Translations under genes and position numbers: made by a program
Shown here: positions 16,945 through 26,162 of the stretch, in pieces
Layout: every line of letters starts with the position of its first letter
Numbering within the stretch: the stretch's first letter is position 1
Notes under the pieces: generated by a model
What the model was told of the DNA's origin: nothing
Databases searched by the model: none
Seen by the model: the letters and a program-made list of their open reading frames with translations, nothing else
Source of the DNA: Croceibacterium_A sp035626815
GTDB lineage: Bacteria > Pseudomonadota > Alphaproteobacteria > Sphingomonadales > Sphingomonadaceae
Assembly: GCA_035626815.1 (NCBI GenBank)
Contig: DASPMY010000048.1
Span: forward strand, 5,305-69,304
Length of the DNA: 64,000 nucleotides
Reading direction: 5' to 3'

Positions 16945-19110
16945 ATGGCGCAGCAGAGGCGGGGCGCACGCACCGCTAACCGACGGAAAGCCGAGCCGCC
17001 GCGCCCGCGCTCGCGGTGGCGCATCTGGCTCAGGCGCCTGCTCGTGTGGGGCGGGGCGTTCGCGGCGCTGGTGCTGCTGGCGCTCGGCACCGCGGTCTAT
17101 TTCGCGGCGCGCTCGATGCCCGGCTACTCGACGCTGATGACCAGCCAGGTCGGCCAGACGATCGTCGTCCGCGCGCGCGACGGCAGCGAGATCGTCGCGC
17201 TCGGGCCGAGCTACGGCCAATGGCTCGATTCGAGCGAGATTCCCCAGGTGATGAAGGACGCGATGGTCGCGGTCGAGGACCGCCGCTACTACTCGCACTG
17301 GGGCATCGACCCGCTCGGGCTGGTCCGCGCGGTCTACGTCTCGTTCCGCGACGACCGGCCGATCCGCGCGACCTCGACCATCACCCAGCAGCTCGCCCGC
17401 AACATCTTCCTCAACTCGAACCGCACGCCCGACCGCAAGGCGCGCGAGATGATCTTGGCGCTGGCGCTGGAGAGCAAGTTCTCCAAGGAGCAGATCCTCG
17501 AGCTGTACCTCAACAAGGTCTACTTCGGCGGCGGCGCCTACGGCATCGATTCCGCCAGCCGCCGGTTCTTCAGCCATTCGGCGCGCGAGCTGTCGACCGC
17601 CGAGGCGGCGATCATCGCCGGCCTGGTCAAGGCGCCGAGCCGGTACTCGCCGACCGCCGACGTCGACGCCGCGGTCGGCCGCGCCAACGTGGTGCTCGAG
17701 CAGATGCGCAAGTACGGCGCGATCGGCGCGGCCGAGGCCGCCGCGGTCGACGTATCGGCGGTCAGGCTCAAGCCCGAGGAAGGGCAGAACTCGTTCCGCT
17801 ACTTCACCGACTGGGTGCTGCCGCAGCTCGACTTGCTGCTGCCCAACGGCGGCACCGAGCCGATCGAGGTGTGGACGACGATCGACCCGGGGATGCAACG
17901 CGCGGCGACCGCCGCGATCCGCGCCAACGCCCCGGGCGGGGCGCAGGGCGCGCTGGTCAGCCTCGACCGCGACGGCGCGGTGCTGGCGCTGGTCGGCGGC
18001 ACCGACTACGTCAAGTCGAACTACAACCGCGCCACCGACGCGCTGCGCCAGCCCGGCTCGGCGTGGAAGCTGTTCGTCTACCTCAGCGCGCTCGAAGCGG
18101 GCTACACGCCCGACGACCGCGTCAACGACGTGCCGGTCAGGATCGGCGACTGGAGCCCGCGCAACTCGAGCGGACGCAACGTCGGCGAGATCGACGTGCG
18201 CACCGCGTTCGCCTACTCGATCAACACCGTCGCCGCGCAGCTCGGCAACGAGGTCGGGTTCTCGACGGTGGCCGGCATGGCGCGGCGGTTCGGCATCACC
18301 ACGCCGATCTCGACGTATCCGTCGATGGTGCTGGGCAGCTCGGAAGTGCGGGTGATCGACCTGACGCGCGCATTCGCGGCGGTTTCCGCCGGCGGCCGCT
18401 CGGTCGAGCCCTACGGGATCACCAAGGTGGTCACCGGCAACGACGAGGTGCTCTACCAGCACGCGCAGCCGCGCGCCTACCAGCTGGTCCCCGACTACGT
18501 CGCCGCGGGCATCACCGACCTGCTGCAGACGGCGGTCAACACCGGCACCGGCCGCGCGGCGCAGATCGGCCGCCCGGTCGCCGGCAAGACCGGCACGACC
18601 AGCTCGAACAAGGACGGCTGGTTCGTCGGCTTCTCCAGCGGCATCACCACCGGGGTGTGGATGGGCCGCGACGACGCCAGGGCCGTCGCCGGCCTGCAGG
18701 GCGGCACCGCGCCCGCGCGCGCGTTCTCCGACTTCATGCGCTTCGCCGTCCGGGGCCGGCCGGTCGAGGAGTTCGACACCGACCTCAAGCTGCCCGAATG
18801 GCAGCTCGAGCCCGACGAGGAGTGGATGTACGGCGATCCGGACGACGACTATTACTTCATCGACGAGGACGGCAACCTGATCGAGCCCGTCCCGGCGGGC
18901 GAGCGCCGCGGCGTGCCGTTCCCAGCCGAGGGCGAGGAGGATCCGCCGGCCACCGCTCCGGCACCGGTCACCGGCCGCAACGCGCCGCAAGCGGCGAGCG
19001 ACGATTTCCTCGACCAGGCGACCGGCGCCGGCTCGGCGCCGCGCCGCCCGCCGCCCACGTCGGGAACGGTCCAGGTCCAGCGCGGCGGGCAGCCGGCCGG
19101 AAACCAATAG
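16945..19110 (+). CDS. mrcA: Penicillin-binding protein 1A (bifunctional peptidoglycan synthase)
   Basis: A 721-residue class A PBP, anchored by one transmembrane helix (about 31-54) after an Arg-rich cytoplasmic tail. The glycosyltransferase 51 domain has Glu111 in EDRRYYSHWG and TSTITQQLARN. The transpeptidase domain has the SxxK motif at 372-375 (SAWK), SxN at 425-427 (SIN) and KTG at 548-550. The C-terminal tail (about 615-721) is acidic, then Pro/Ala-rich and probably disordered. It polymerises and crosslinks peptidoglycan. The tail length and acidity exceed the enterobacterial type but fit alphaproteobacteria. Confidence 0.93.
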   Translation: MAQQRRGARTANRRKAEPPRPRSRWRIWLRRLLVWGGAFAALVLLALGTAVYFAARSMPGYSTLMTSQVGQTIVVRARDGSEIVALGPSYGQWLDSSEIPQVMKDAMVAVEDRRYYSHWGIDPLGLVRAVYVSFRDDRPIRATSTITQQLARNIFLNSNRTPDRKAREMILALALESKFSKEQILELYLNKVYFGGGAYGIDSASRRFFSHSARELSTAEAAIIAGLVKAPSRYSPTADVDAAVGRANVVLEQMRKYGAIGAAEAAAVDVSAVRLKPEEGQNSFRYFTDWVLPQLDLLLPNGGTEPIEVWTTIDPGMQRAATAAIRANAPGGAQGALVSLDRDGAVLALVGGTDYVKSNYNRATDALRQPGSAWKLFVYLSALEAGYTPDDRVNDVPVRIGDWSPRNSSGRNVGEIDVRTAFAYSINTVAAQLGNEVGFSTVAGMARRFGITTPISTYPSMVLGSSEVRVIDLTRAFAAVSAGGRSVEPYGITKVVTGNDEVLYQHAQPRAYQLVPDYVAAGITDLLQTAVNTGTGRAAQIGRPVAGKTGTTSSNKDGWFVGFSSGITTGVWMGRDDARAVAGLQGGTAPARAFSDFMRFAVRGRPVEEFDTDLKLPEWQLEPDEEWMYGDPDDDYYFIDEDGNLIEPVPAGERRGVPFPAEGEEDPPATAPAPVTGRNAPQAASDDFLDQATGAGSAPRRPPPTSGTVQVQRGGQPAGNQ

Positions 19111-19113
19111 AGG

Positions 19114-19137
19114 CCCCGCCGCGCGAACGGCGGCGGG
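19114..19137. terminator. Hairpin between convergent mrcA and degP
   Basis: A GC-rich inverted repeat CCCGCCG and CGGCGGG in the 33-bp gap between two convergent genes. The following TTCCC is a poor U-tract, so this is a weak or bidirectional terminator candidate. Confidence 0.45.
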
Positions 19138-19143
19138 TTCCCG

Positions 19144-20673
19144 TCAGCGCAACCGGACGTCGATCGTCAGCTCGGGCGCGCCGCGGCCGCGGACCCGCAG
19201 CAGCACGGCTTCGCCGTTGGCGGCTTTGGCCGCCTGGACGATCGCTTCGAGATTCTCGATCGTGCGCGTCTCGCGGCGCCCGCGGTATTGCGCGGCGAGG
19301 ATCACCGTGCCGCGGGTCAGGCCCTTGGCGGCGGCATCCGAATTCGGATCGACGTCGGTGATGAGCAGCCCGGCGGTTCCGGCGGGCAGGCCGAGCTGCG
19401 CGGCGATCTGCGGCGAGAGCGGCTGCACGGCCAGCCCGAGCGCCTGCTCGATCAGCCCGGCGCCCTGCGGCGTGCGCTCGAACGGCGACTGCTCGTCGGG
19501 GTTGAACAGTTGCGAGGCCAGCTCTTCCTCGCTCGGCCGCCGGCCGATCGTCACCGGCACGGTCAGGGTCCGGCCGTCGCGCAGCACCTCGACGTTGATC
19601 CGGCTGCCCGGCTCGATGTTGGCGACGATGAACGACAGCGTCTGCGACGGCGTCACGTCCTTGCCGTCGACGCTCATCACCACGTCGCCGACCTGCAGCC
19701 CGGCCTGGTCGGCCGGCTCGCCGGCGACGACCGACTGGATGAACTCGCCGCGGTTCTCGGGAATGCCGAGCGCGTCGGCGAAGTCGTCGGTCACCGGCTG
19801 GAGGCGGATGCCGAGATAGCCGCGCTGGATCTCCTCGCCGGCGATCAGCTTGCGGACGATCGGCTCGGCGGTCTCGGCCGGGATGGCGAAACCGATGCCG
19901 ACGCTCCCGCCCGACGGCGAGAAGATCGCGTTGGCGATGCCGATGACGTTGCCTTCCATGTCGAACAGCGGACCGCCCGAGTTGCCGCGGTTGATGCTGG
20001 CGTCGGTCTGGATGTAGCGGTCGTAGGCGCCGCCGGTCTGGGTGTTGCGGTACACCGCCGAGACGATGCCCGAGGTGACGGTGCCGCCGAGGCCGAACGG
20101 ATTGCCGATGGCGATGACCCAGTCGCCGACCCGCGCCTGGCTCGAATCGCCAAAGTGCACGAACGGGAACTCGCGGCTGCCGCTGATCTTGAGCACCGCC
20201 AGGTCGGAGGCGGCGTCGCGCCCGACGACTTCGGCCGCATACTCGGTGCCGTCGGGCATGGTGACGGTGACTTCCTCGAGCTCGGCGCGCCCGTCGGGCT
20301 GGATGACGTGGTTGTTGGTCACCACGTAGCCGTCGGCCGAGACGATGAACCCCGAGCCGAGCGACTGCGCCTCGCGCGTGGTCGGCTGGCCGCCGCGGTT
20401 GCCGAACAGGTCGGCGAACGGGGTGCCCTGGAACGGGTTGGTGTTGACCGTGATCCGCTGCCGGGTGGAGATGTTGACCACGGCCGGCTGGAGCTGCTCG
20501 GTCAGGTCGGCGAAGCTCGTCGGGGCGCCCGCGCGGGGGACCACGTTGCTCAGCTGCCGCGCATCGTTCTGCGCGACTTGCGCCCCCGCGGGCTGACCGG
20601 TGATGAGCGAGATGGCCGCGCCGCCGGCGAGCAGCGCCGCGGTGATGGAGTAGGAGTAGCGCACGGGCTTCAC
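19144..20673 (-). CDS. degP: Periplasmic serine protease, DegP/HtrA (Do) family
   Basis: A 509-residue protease-chaperone. I choose GTG 20673, which follows AAGAGGAC at good spacing and starts MKPVRYSYSITAALLAGGAA, a signal peptide; the longer open frame begins with polar sequence. The triad is His122 (TNNHVI), Asp157 (ASDLAVL) and Ser232 (NRGNSGGP). Two PDZ domains follow, the first with GYLGIRLQPV and GEPADQAGLQVGDVV, the second around GTAGLLITDVDPNSDAAAKG. It degrades or refolds misfolded envelope proteins. It is followed by hflC and hflK further upstream on the same strand, a common alphaproteobacterial order. Confidence 0.93.
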   Translation of the reverse strand: MKPVRYSYSITAALLAGGAAISLITGQPAGAQVAQNDARQLSNVVPRAGAPTSFADLTEQLQPAVVNISTRQRITVNTNPFQGTPFADLFGNRGGQPTTREAQSLGSGFIVSADGYVVTNNHVIQPDGRAELEEVTVTMPDGTEYAAEVVGRDAASDLAVLKISGSREFPFVHFGDSSQARVGDWVIAIGNPFGLGGTVTSGIVSAVYRNTQTGGAYDRYIQTDASINRGNSGGPLFDMEGNVIGIANAIFSPSGGSVGIGFAIPAETAEPIVRKLIAGEEIQRGYLGIRLQPVTDDFADALGIPENRGEFIQSVVAGEPADQAGLQVGDVVMSVDGKDVTPSQTLSFIVANIEPGSRINVEVLRDGRTLTVPVTIGRRPSEEELASQLFNPDEQSPFERTPQGAGLIEQALGLAVQPLSPQIAAQLGLPAGTAGLLITDVDPNSDAAAKGLTRGTVILAAQYRGRRETRTIENLEAIVQAAKAANGEAVLLRVRGRGAPELTIDVRLR

Positions 20674-20781
20674 GTCCTCTTGATTCCTTTTCCCATTAGA
20701 CGCCCAATGTGTGGCGGGCGCCGTTCGTTTCCAGTCCCGGCGCGGATTCACGCCCGGGGGGCTGAACCCCGGTTTAACGCC

Positions 20782-21630
20782 TCAGCGATTGCCGCCGCGG
20801 AACTGGCGGAAGTATTCGCTGTCCGAATCGAGGATGAACGAGCTTTGGCCCTCTCCTCCCATGAACGTGCTGCGATAGCTCTGCATGGCCCGGTAGAAAT
20901 CGTAGAATTCGGGATTCTTGCCGTAGGCGTCGGAGTAGATGCGGGCGGCCTCGGCCTCGGCGTTGGCGCGGACGATCTGCGCGTCGCGCGCGCCGCGGGC
21001 GCGGATCGTCTCGGCCTCTTGCTTGCGATCGGTGTCCATGCGCCGGAAGGCCGCTTCGAGCGGCGTGCCCTCGGGCAGGTCGGCGCGCTTGACGCGCACG
21101 TCGATGACCTGCGCGCCGTACTGCCGCGCCTGGCGGTCGAGCGTGTTGCGGATGTTGGTCATCGCCTCGCCGCGCTCGGCCGTCAGCATCGAGGCGAATG
21201 TCCGCCGGCCGAGCTCCTGCCGCAGGACCGAGCCGAGGATCGGCTGGAGCTGCAGGACGACGTTTTCCTCGGACCCGGCGTTCTCGACCATCGTCACCGG
21301 GTCGATGATGCGGAAGCGCGCGTAGGCATCGACCTGCAGCCGCTGCTGGTCGCTCGAGAGGACCTCCTGCCGTTCCATGTCGAGGTCGAGCACCCGCTTG
21401 TCGATCATCTGCACCCGCTCGATGAACGGGATGCGGAACCGCAGGCCGGTGTTCGTCTGGCCGTAGGGCACGTTCGGCTGGAAGCGGTTGTAGGTGCGGA
21501 CCGGCTCGCCGGTGCGGATCACCACGGCCTGCTGCGTCTCGGCCACGACGATCACGCTCGAGAAGAACGCCACCGCCAGCGCGATCAGCGCGATGATCGT
21601 CAGCTTGTAGGTTTCCCAGACGTCGGCCAT
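20782..21630 (-). CDS. hflC: HflC, modulator of FtsH protease
   Basis: A 282-residue SPFH/prohibitin-family membrane protein. One N-terminal helix (about 8-30, LTIIALIALAVAFFSSVIVV) is followed by ETQQAVVIRTGEPV and the SPFH domain, then a coiled-coil-prone segment with RARGARDAQIVRANAEAEAARIYSDAYG. HflK and HflC form a ring around FtsH in the inner membrane and limit its access to membrane substrates. Its start lies 4 bases after the hflK stop codon, so the two are co-expressed. Confidence 0.93.
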   Translation of the reverse strand: MADVWETYKLTIIALIALAVAFFSSVIVVAETQQAVVIRTGEPVRTYNRFQPNVPYGQTNTGLRFRIPFIERVQMIDKRVLDLDMERQEVLSSDQQRLQVDAYARFRIIDPVTMVENAGSEENVVLQLQPILGSVLRQELGRRTFASMLTAERGEAMTNIRNTLDRQARQYGAQVIDVRVKRADLPEGTPLEAAFRRMDTDRKQEAETIRARGARDAQIVRANAEAEAARIYSDAYGKNPEFYDFYRAMQSYRSTFMGGEGQSSFILDSDSEYFRQFRGGNR

Positions 21631-21634
21631 GGCC

Positions 21635-22804
21635 TCAGCGCCCTCCCCCCGGGCTCGCCGGGGTCGCCGCCGTCACCGACTGCTCCGCCCGCCGGCGCAC
21701 TTCGGGCAGCGGCAGGTAGGGGGTCACCCCGCCCGATTCCACGATCGTCTTGTCGGTCTTGCCGAGCACGCTTTCCATCGTCTCGTAGTAGAGCCGCCGG
21801 CGCGTCACTTCGGGCGCGAGCCGGTATTCCTCGTAGATCTTGTTGAAGGCCGCCGCGTCGCCCTGGGCCTTGGCGAGCAGCTGCTGCTCGTAAGTGCGTG
21901 CGACGTTCATCGCGGCGTTGGCGTCCTGCTGCGCGGCGGAGACGTCCTTGAACGCCTCTACGACCTGCTCGGGGGGGTCGGTCTTCTGGATTTCGATGCC
22001 CTGGACGACGATGCCCGCCCGGTAGCCGTCGAGGATCGCCTGCATGCGCGTCCGCACCGCCTGCTCGATGTCGGCGCGGCCGGCGCCGGACAGCACGCGG
22101 TCGAGGTCATGCTCGGCGACCGAGGCGCGCATCGCCGCCTCGCCCACCTCGCGCAGGGTCTCCTCGGGCAGCGCCAGCTGGAACTTGAACTGCTTCAGGT
22201 CCTTGATGCTCCAGCGGATCAGGTAGCTGAGGTCGACCAGGTTCTGGTCGCCGGTCAGGATCAGCTTCTGCTCGGTGCCGTCGGGGATGCGCTCGAGGCG
22301 GATTTCGCTGACGTTCTCGACATCGACGCTCTGCAGCGGCCACGGCAGGGTGAAGTTGAGCCCGGGGTTGAGGGTCCGGCTGTACTTGCCGAGCGTGGTG
22401 ACGATGGCCTGCTCGCGCGGCGCCACTTGGTGGATCGTGGTGAAGCCGAGCCAGATGAGCACGATCGCGCCGATCGCCACTGGGAACCAGCTGCCGCCGC
22501 CGGGGCGCTGCGGCAGGCGGAAATTGGGCCCGCCTCCGCCCGCCCGGCGCGGACCTTCGGGCCCGCGGTGCTTGAAGATGTCCTCGATGTTGGCCGAGCG
22601 GCGCGGGCGGTCCTCGGAGCCGCCGCCGGGCAGCCACGGATTGCGCGGGCCTTTGGGCTGGTCCTCGCTCGCCGGCGGCGTCTCGCCGTCCTCGCCTTCG
22701 CCGCCGCCCTCGTTGCCGGCGCCCCCGGGAGGCTTGCCCCAGGGGCTGCGCTTGCCGGCCATCGCCAGCGCGATCCTCTCGATCAGCCCGCCCAGTCGTT
22801 CCAT
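21635..22804 (-). CDS. hflK: HflK, modulator of FtsH protease
   Basis: A 389-residue partner of HflC. A Gly-, Glu- and Pro-rich cytoplasmic N-terminus (about 1-115) precedes the transmembrane helix WFPVAIGAIVLIWLGFTTI, then the SPFH domain beginning VAPREQAIVTTLGKYSRTL. The heptad-like region EAFKDVSAAQQDANAAMNVA and KAQGDAAAFNKIYEEYRLAP follows. I use the ATG at 22804; an ATG 14 codons later (MAGKRSPWGKPP) is a realistic alternative, since neither has an ideal ribosome site. It is divergent from mrp. Confidence 0.92.
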   Translation of the reverse strand: MERLGGLIERIALAMAGKRSPWGKPPGGAGNEGGGEGEDGETPPASEDQPKGPRNPWLPGGGSEDRPRRSANIEDIFKHRGPEGPRRAGGGGPNFRLPQRPGGGSWFPVAIGAIVLIWLGFTTIHQVAPREQAIVTTLGKYSRTLNPGLNFTLPWPLQSVDVENVSEIRLERIPDGTEQKLILTGDQNLVDLSYLIRWSIKDLKQFKFQLALPEETLREVGEAAMRASVAEHDLDRVLSGAGRADIEQAVRTRMQAILDGYRAGIVVQGIEIQKTDPPEQVVEAFKDVSAAQQDANAAMNVARTYEQQLLAKAQGDAAAFNKIYEEYRLAPEVTRRRLYYETMESVLGKTDKTIVESGGVTPYLPLPEVRRRAEQSVTAATPASPGGGR

Positions 22805-22894
22805 GGAGGTGTTTATAGGGGGCCGGCCCGATAAAAACAGGGGACCGCGGATTTTTCGCTGCGCCGGCCGGAGAGAAGCGCTAGCAGGCGCGCA

Positions 22895-23857
22895 ATGACG
22901 TCTGCCGAAGACATCCAGCAGCAGCTTCCCTCGCACATCGCCCCGCGCATCCGCTCGGTCCGCCTGGCCGAGGGCGTGGCGACGCTGGTGGCCGACGCCG
23001 GCGGCCTCGGCCGGCCGGAAGCGGCCGCGCTGCAGCGCGAGCTCGAGGCGACGGTCGGCGCGATCGAGGGCGTGGCGGAAGTGCGCGTGGCGCTAATGGC
23101 GGACAAGGTCGAGCGGCGGATCGTCGCGATCGGCTCGGGCAAGGGCGGGGTCGGCAAGTCGACGCTGACCGCCAACCTCGCGGTGGCGCTGGCGCGGGCC
23201 GGGCGCAAGGTCGGCGTGGTCGATGCCGACATCTACGGCCCGTCGCAGCCGATGCTGCTCGATGCATCGAACAGCAAGCCGACGGCTGAGGGACAACAGC
23301 TGATCCCGGTCGAGACCGCTTTCGGGGTCAAGCTGCTGTCGATGGGCCAGCTGATCGCCCCGGGCAAGGCGATCGCCTGGCGCGGGCCGATGACCGGCAG
23401 CGCGCTCGGCCAGCTGATGGACGCGCAATGGCGCGATGCCGAAGTGCTGCTGGTCGACCTGCCGCCCGGCACCGGCGACGTGCAGATCACCATGCTGCAG
23501 AAGTTCAAGCCGGCGGGCGCGATCGTCGTCTCGACCCCGCAGGACCTGGCGCTGATCGACGCCACCCGCGCGCTCGACTTGTTCCGCCAGGCCGAGATCC
23601 CCGTCGTCGGCATCGTTGAGAACATGGCCGGCTACTTGTGCCCGCATTGCGGTCAGCCGAGCGACCCGTTCGGCTCGGGCGGGGCGGAAGCGGCGGCGCG
23701 GGCGCTGGGCGAGCCGTTCCTCGGGCGTATCCCGCTGGCCCTCGAGATCCGCGTCGCCAGCGACGCCGGGCAGCCGCCCGCGTCCGGCGACGGCGCGCAC
23801 GGCGAGGCGTTCGCGCAGATCGCCGCGCGGCTCGGCGAATGGCTCGACCGACGGTGA
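22895..23857 (+). CDS. mrp: Mrp/ApbC-type iron-sulfur cluster carrier ATPase
   Basis: A 320-residue P-loop ATPase of the Mrp/NBP35 group that carries iron-sulfur clusters to apoproteins. A short MIP18-like N-terminal region (1-70) precedes the deviant Walker A motif GSGKGGVGKST (80-90), DADIYGPSQP (110-119), LLVDLPPGTGD and the cluster-binding CPHC (249-252). The gene is divergent from hflK and runs into a molybdopterin dehydrogenase gene, a possible client context. Confidence 0.93.
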   Translation: MTSAEDIQQQLPSHIAPRIRSVRLAEGVATLVADAGGLGRPEAAALQRELEATVGAIEGVAEVRVALMADKVERRIVAIGSGKGGVGKSTLTANLAVALARAGRKVGVVDADIYGPSQPMLLDASNSKPTAEGQQLIPVETAFGVKLLSMGQLIAPGKAIAWRGPMTGSALGQLMDAQWRDAEVLLVDLPPGTGDVQITMLQKFKPAGAIVVSTPQDLALIDATRALDLFRQAEIPVVGIVENMAGYLCPHCGQPSDPFGSGGAEAAARALGEPFLGRIPLALEIRVASDAGQPPASGDGAHGEAFAQIAARLGEWLDRR

Positions 23858-23867
23858 GGGCGCGCGC

Positions 23868-26162
23868 CTGAAGCGGCTGCACGTCTCGCGGCGCGGCCTG
23901 CTGGCCGGCGCGGCCGTCGGCGGCGGCTTGCTGGTCGCATGGAACCTGCTGCCGCGCCGCTACGATTCGCCGCTGACGCCGGGGCGCGGCGAGACGGCGT
24001 TCAACGCCTGGCTCAAGATCGGCGGCGACGGCGTCGTCACCGTCGCGGTGCCGCAGCTCGAGATGGGCCAAGGGGTGACCACGCTGCTGCCGCAAGTCGT
24101 GGCGATGGAGCTCGGCGCCGACTGGCGGCAGGTTGCGGTCGAGCCGGCGCCGGTCAGCGGGGCTTACGTCAACCTGCCGCTGGCGGCGCGCTGGGCCCCG
24201 CTGTGGCGGCCGGCGGTGGCGGCGCTGGCCGACGAGCCGGACGACTGGTTCCTGCGCCGCTGGGCCGAGGACGAGCGCTTCGGCGCGACGGCCGAGGGCA
24301 CTGCGCTGGCCGCGTTCGAGCGGCCATGCCGCGAGGCGGCGGCGGCGGCGCGGGCGATGCTGGCGATGGCCGCGGCCGACCGCTGGGGCGTGGCGTGGGA
24401 GGAATGCGGCGCGGCCGAGGGCTTCATCGTCCACGGGCCGCAGCGGCTGAGCTTCGCCGAGCTGGCGGCGGACGCGGCGGGTTACGATGCCCCCGACCCG
24501 CCCCCGCTCAAGCCCGAGCCGCCGGCCGACCCGTCGACGGCGATGCCCGGCGAGGATGTCCGCGAGCTGCCGTTCCCGCGGCTCGACCTGCCGTCCAAGG
24601 TCGACGGCAGCTACCTGTTCGCCGGCGACGTGCGCCTGCCGGACATGGTCTTTGCGGCGATCCGCCACGGTCCGCTCGGCCGCGCCGAGCTGAGCAGCTT
24701 CGAGCGCGAGGCCGCCGCCGGGCGACGCGGGCTCGTCGGCATCGTCGAGGGCAAGCGCTGGCTGGCTGCGGCGGCGACCGACTGGTGGGCGGCGGAGCAG
24801 GCGCTCGAGGCGATGGCGCCGCGCTTCCGCGTGACCGGGCCGGTCACCTCGGCGCGGATCGACGAGGCGCTCGATGCCGGCGTGCGGCGCGGCGAGCCGC
24901 AACGCATCGCCACGCGCGGCGCGGGCGACGAGCTGATGGAGACGCCGACGTTCGCGTTGCGCTTCGACGTCATGCCGGCGGCACACGGCACGATCGAGAC
25001 CGCCAGCGCGACCGCGCGTCTCGCCGACGGGCGGCTCGAGCTGTGGCTCGCCAGCCAGGCGCCCGAGCGCGCCCGCGCCGCCGCGGCCCGGGCGCTCGGC
25101 ATGGAGCTCGGCGACGTCGTGCTCTACCCGATGCCGGCGGGCGGCAGCTTCGACCGGCGGCTCGAGCATGACCACGCGATCGAAGTGGCGCTGATCGCCC
25201 GCGAGCTTGGCCGCCCGGTGCAGCTGGTCTGGTCGCGGTGGCAGGAGCAGCTGGCGCTGCGGCCGCGCCCGCCGGTCGCCGCGGTGCTCAGCGCCCGGCT
25301 CGGCGCCGAGGGCCATATCGACACTTTCCGCGCGCGCCTGGCGATGCCGCCGGCGGCGCTCGAGTTCGGCCGCCGGCTGTTCGGCAACCTGACGAGCTGG
25401 GCGGCGATCGACGCCGTCGAGGACGAGCCGGATCCGCTCGCGCTCGAAGGGCTGATGCCGGCGTACGGCATTCCCAACGTCGCCATCGACCACGTGCCAG
25501 TGCGCATCCCGCTGCCCAGCGGGCGGCTGCGCGGCAACGCCCACGGCTACACCTGCTTCTTCGTCGAGAGCTTCATCGACGAAGTGGCCCGGCGCCACGA
25601 GCAGGAGCCGCTCAGCTTCCGCATCGCCATGCTCGGCGGCGACTTGCGGCTCGCCCAGTGCCTGCAGCGCGCCGCGCGCCTCGGCGAGTGGGGCGGCGGC
25701 GCGGCGGGCACCTCGCAAGGCCTCGCCTGCCACCGGATGGGCGACGCGGAGGCCGGCGGCCGAACCGGAGGACGCATCGCGCTGGTCGCGACGGCGGTTG
25801 CCGGCGAGGGCGGCGTGCGCGTCGAGAAGCTCGCCGCCGCGGTCGACATCGGCCGCGTCGTCAACCGCGACATCGCCTTGCAGCAGATCGAGGGCGGGCT
25901 GCTCTACGGCGTCGGCCTGGCGCTCGGCTCGGGGGTCGATTACGAGCGCGGGCTGCCGACGCCGGGCCGGCTCGCCGGGCTCGCCCTGCCGACGCTCGCC
26001 GACAGTCCCGAGATCGCCATCGACCTGGTCGAGAGCCAGGCCGAGCCGTTCGATCCCGGCGAGCTGGCGGTCGCACCGGTGGCCCCGGCGATCGCCAACG
26101 CGCTGTTCTCCGCCACCGGCTTGCGCCTGCGCCGCCTGCCGCTGCTCTCGGGCGGGCTATGA
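23868..26162 (+). CDS. Xanthine dehydrogenase-family molybdopterin subunit (IorB-like)
   Basis: A 764-residue large subunit of the molybdenum hydroxylase family, resembling isoquinoline 1-oxidoreductase beta subunit. No ATG, GTG or TTG fits; a CTG at 23868 lies 7 bases after GAGGG and gives a Tat-like leader KRLHVSRRGLLAGAAVGGG, so a CTG start (or a sequencing error) is likely. Domains include AFNAWLKIGGDGVVTVAVPQ, LEMGQGVTT, LPSKVDGSYLFAGDVRLPDM and AAVDIGRVVNRDIALQQIEGG. The C-terminal catalytic motif, normally GEPGTPPIAPA, reads GELAVAPVAPA here. No iron-sulfur small subunit lies nearby. Its stop overlaps hemH (ATGA). Confidence 0.75.
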   Translation: MKRLHVSRRGLLAGAAVGGGLLVAWNLLPRRYDSPLTPGRGETAFNAWLKIGGDGVVTVAVPQLEMGQGVTTLLPQVVAMELGADWRQVAVEPAPVSGAYVNLPLAARWAPLWRPAVAALADEPDDWFLRRWAEDERFGATAEGTALAAFERPCREAAAAARAMLAMAAADRWGVAWEECGAAEGFIVHGPQRLSFAELAADAAGYDAPDPPPLKPEPPADPSTAMPGEDVRELPFPRLDLPSKVDGSYLFAGDVRLPDMVFAAIRHGPLGRAELSSFEREAAAGRRGLVGIVEGKRWLAAAATDWWAAEQALEAMAPRFRVTGPVTSARIDEALDAGVRRGEPQRIATRGAGDELMETPTFALRFDVMPAAHGTIETASATARLADGRLELWLASQAPERARAAAARALGMELGDVVLYPMPAGGSFDRRLEHDHAIEVALIARELGRPVQLVWSRWQEQLALRPRPPVAAVLSARLGAEGHIDTFRARLAMPPAALEFGRRLFGNLTSWAAIDAVEDEPDPLALEGLMPAYGIPNVAIDHVPVRIPLPSGRLRGNAHGYTCFFVESFIDEVARRHEQEPLSFRIAMLGGDLRLAQCLQRAARLGEWGGGAAGTSQGLACHRMGDAEAGGRTGGRIALVATAVAGEGGVRVEKLAAAVDIGRVVNRDIALQQIEGGLLYGVGLALGSGVDYERGLPTPGRLAGLALPTLADSPEIAIDLVESQAEPFDPGELAVAPVAPAIANALFSATGLRLRRLPLLSGGL

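Noticed and set aside
16861..19107. A 748-codon open frame on the minus strand opposite mrcA
   Set aside because: It is Arg/Asp/Val-rich shadow sequence in high-GC DNA, exactly antisense to a gene with full catalytic motifs, and has no domain.
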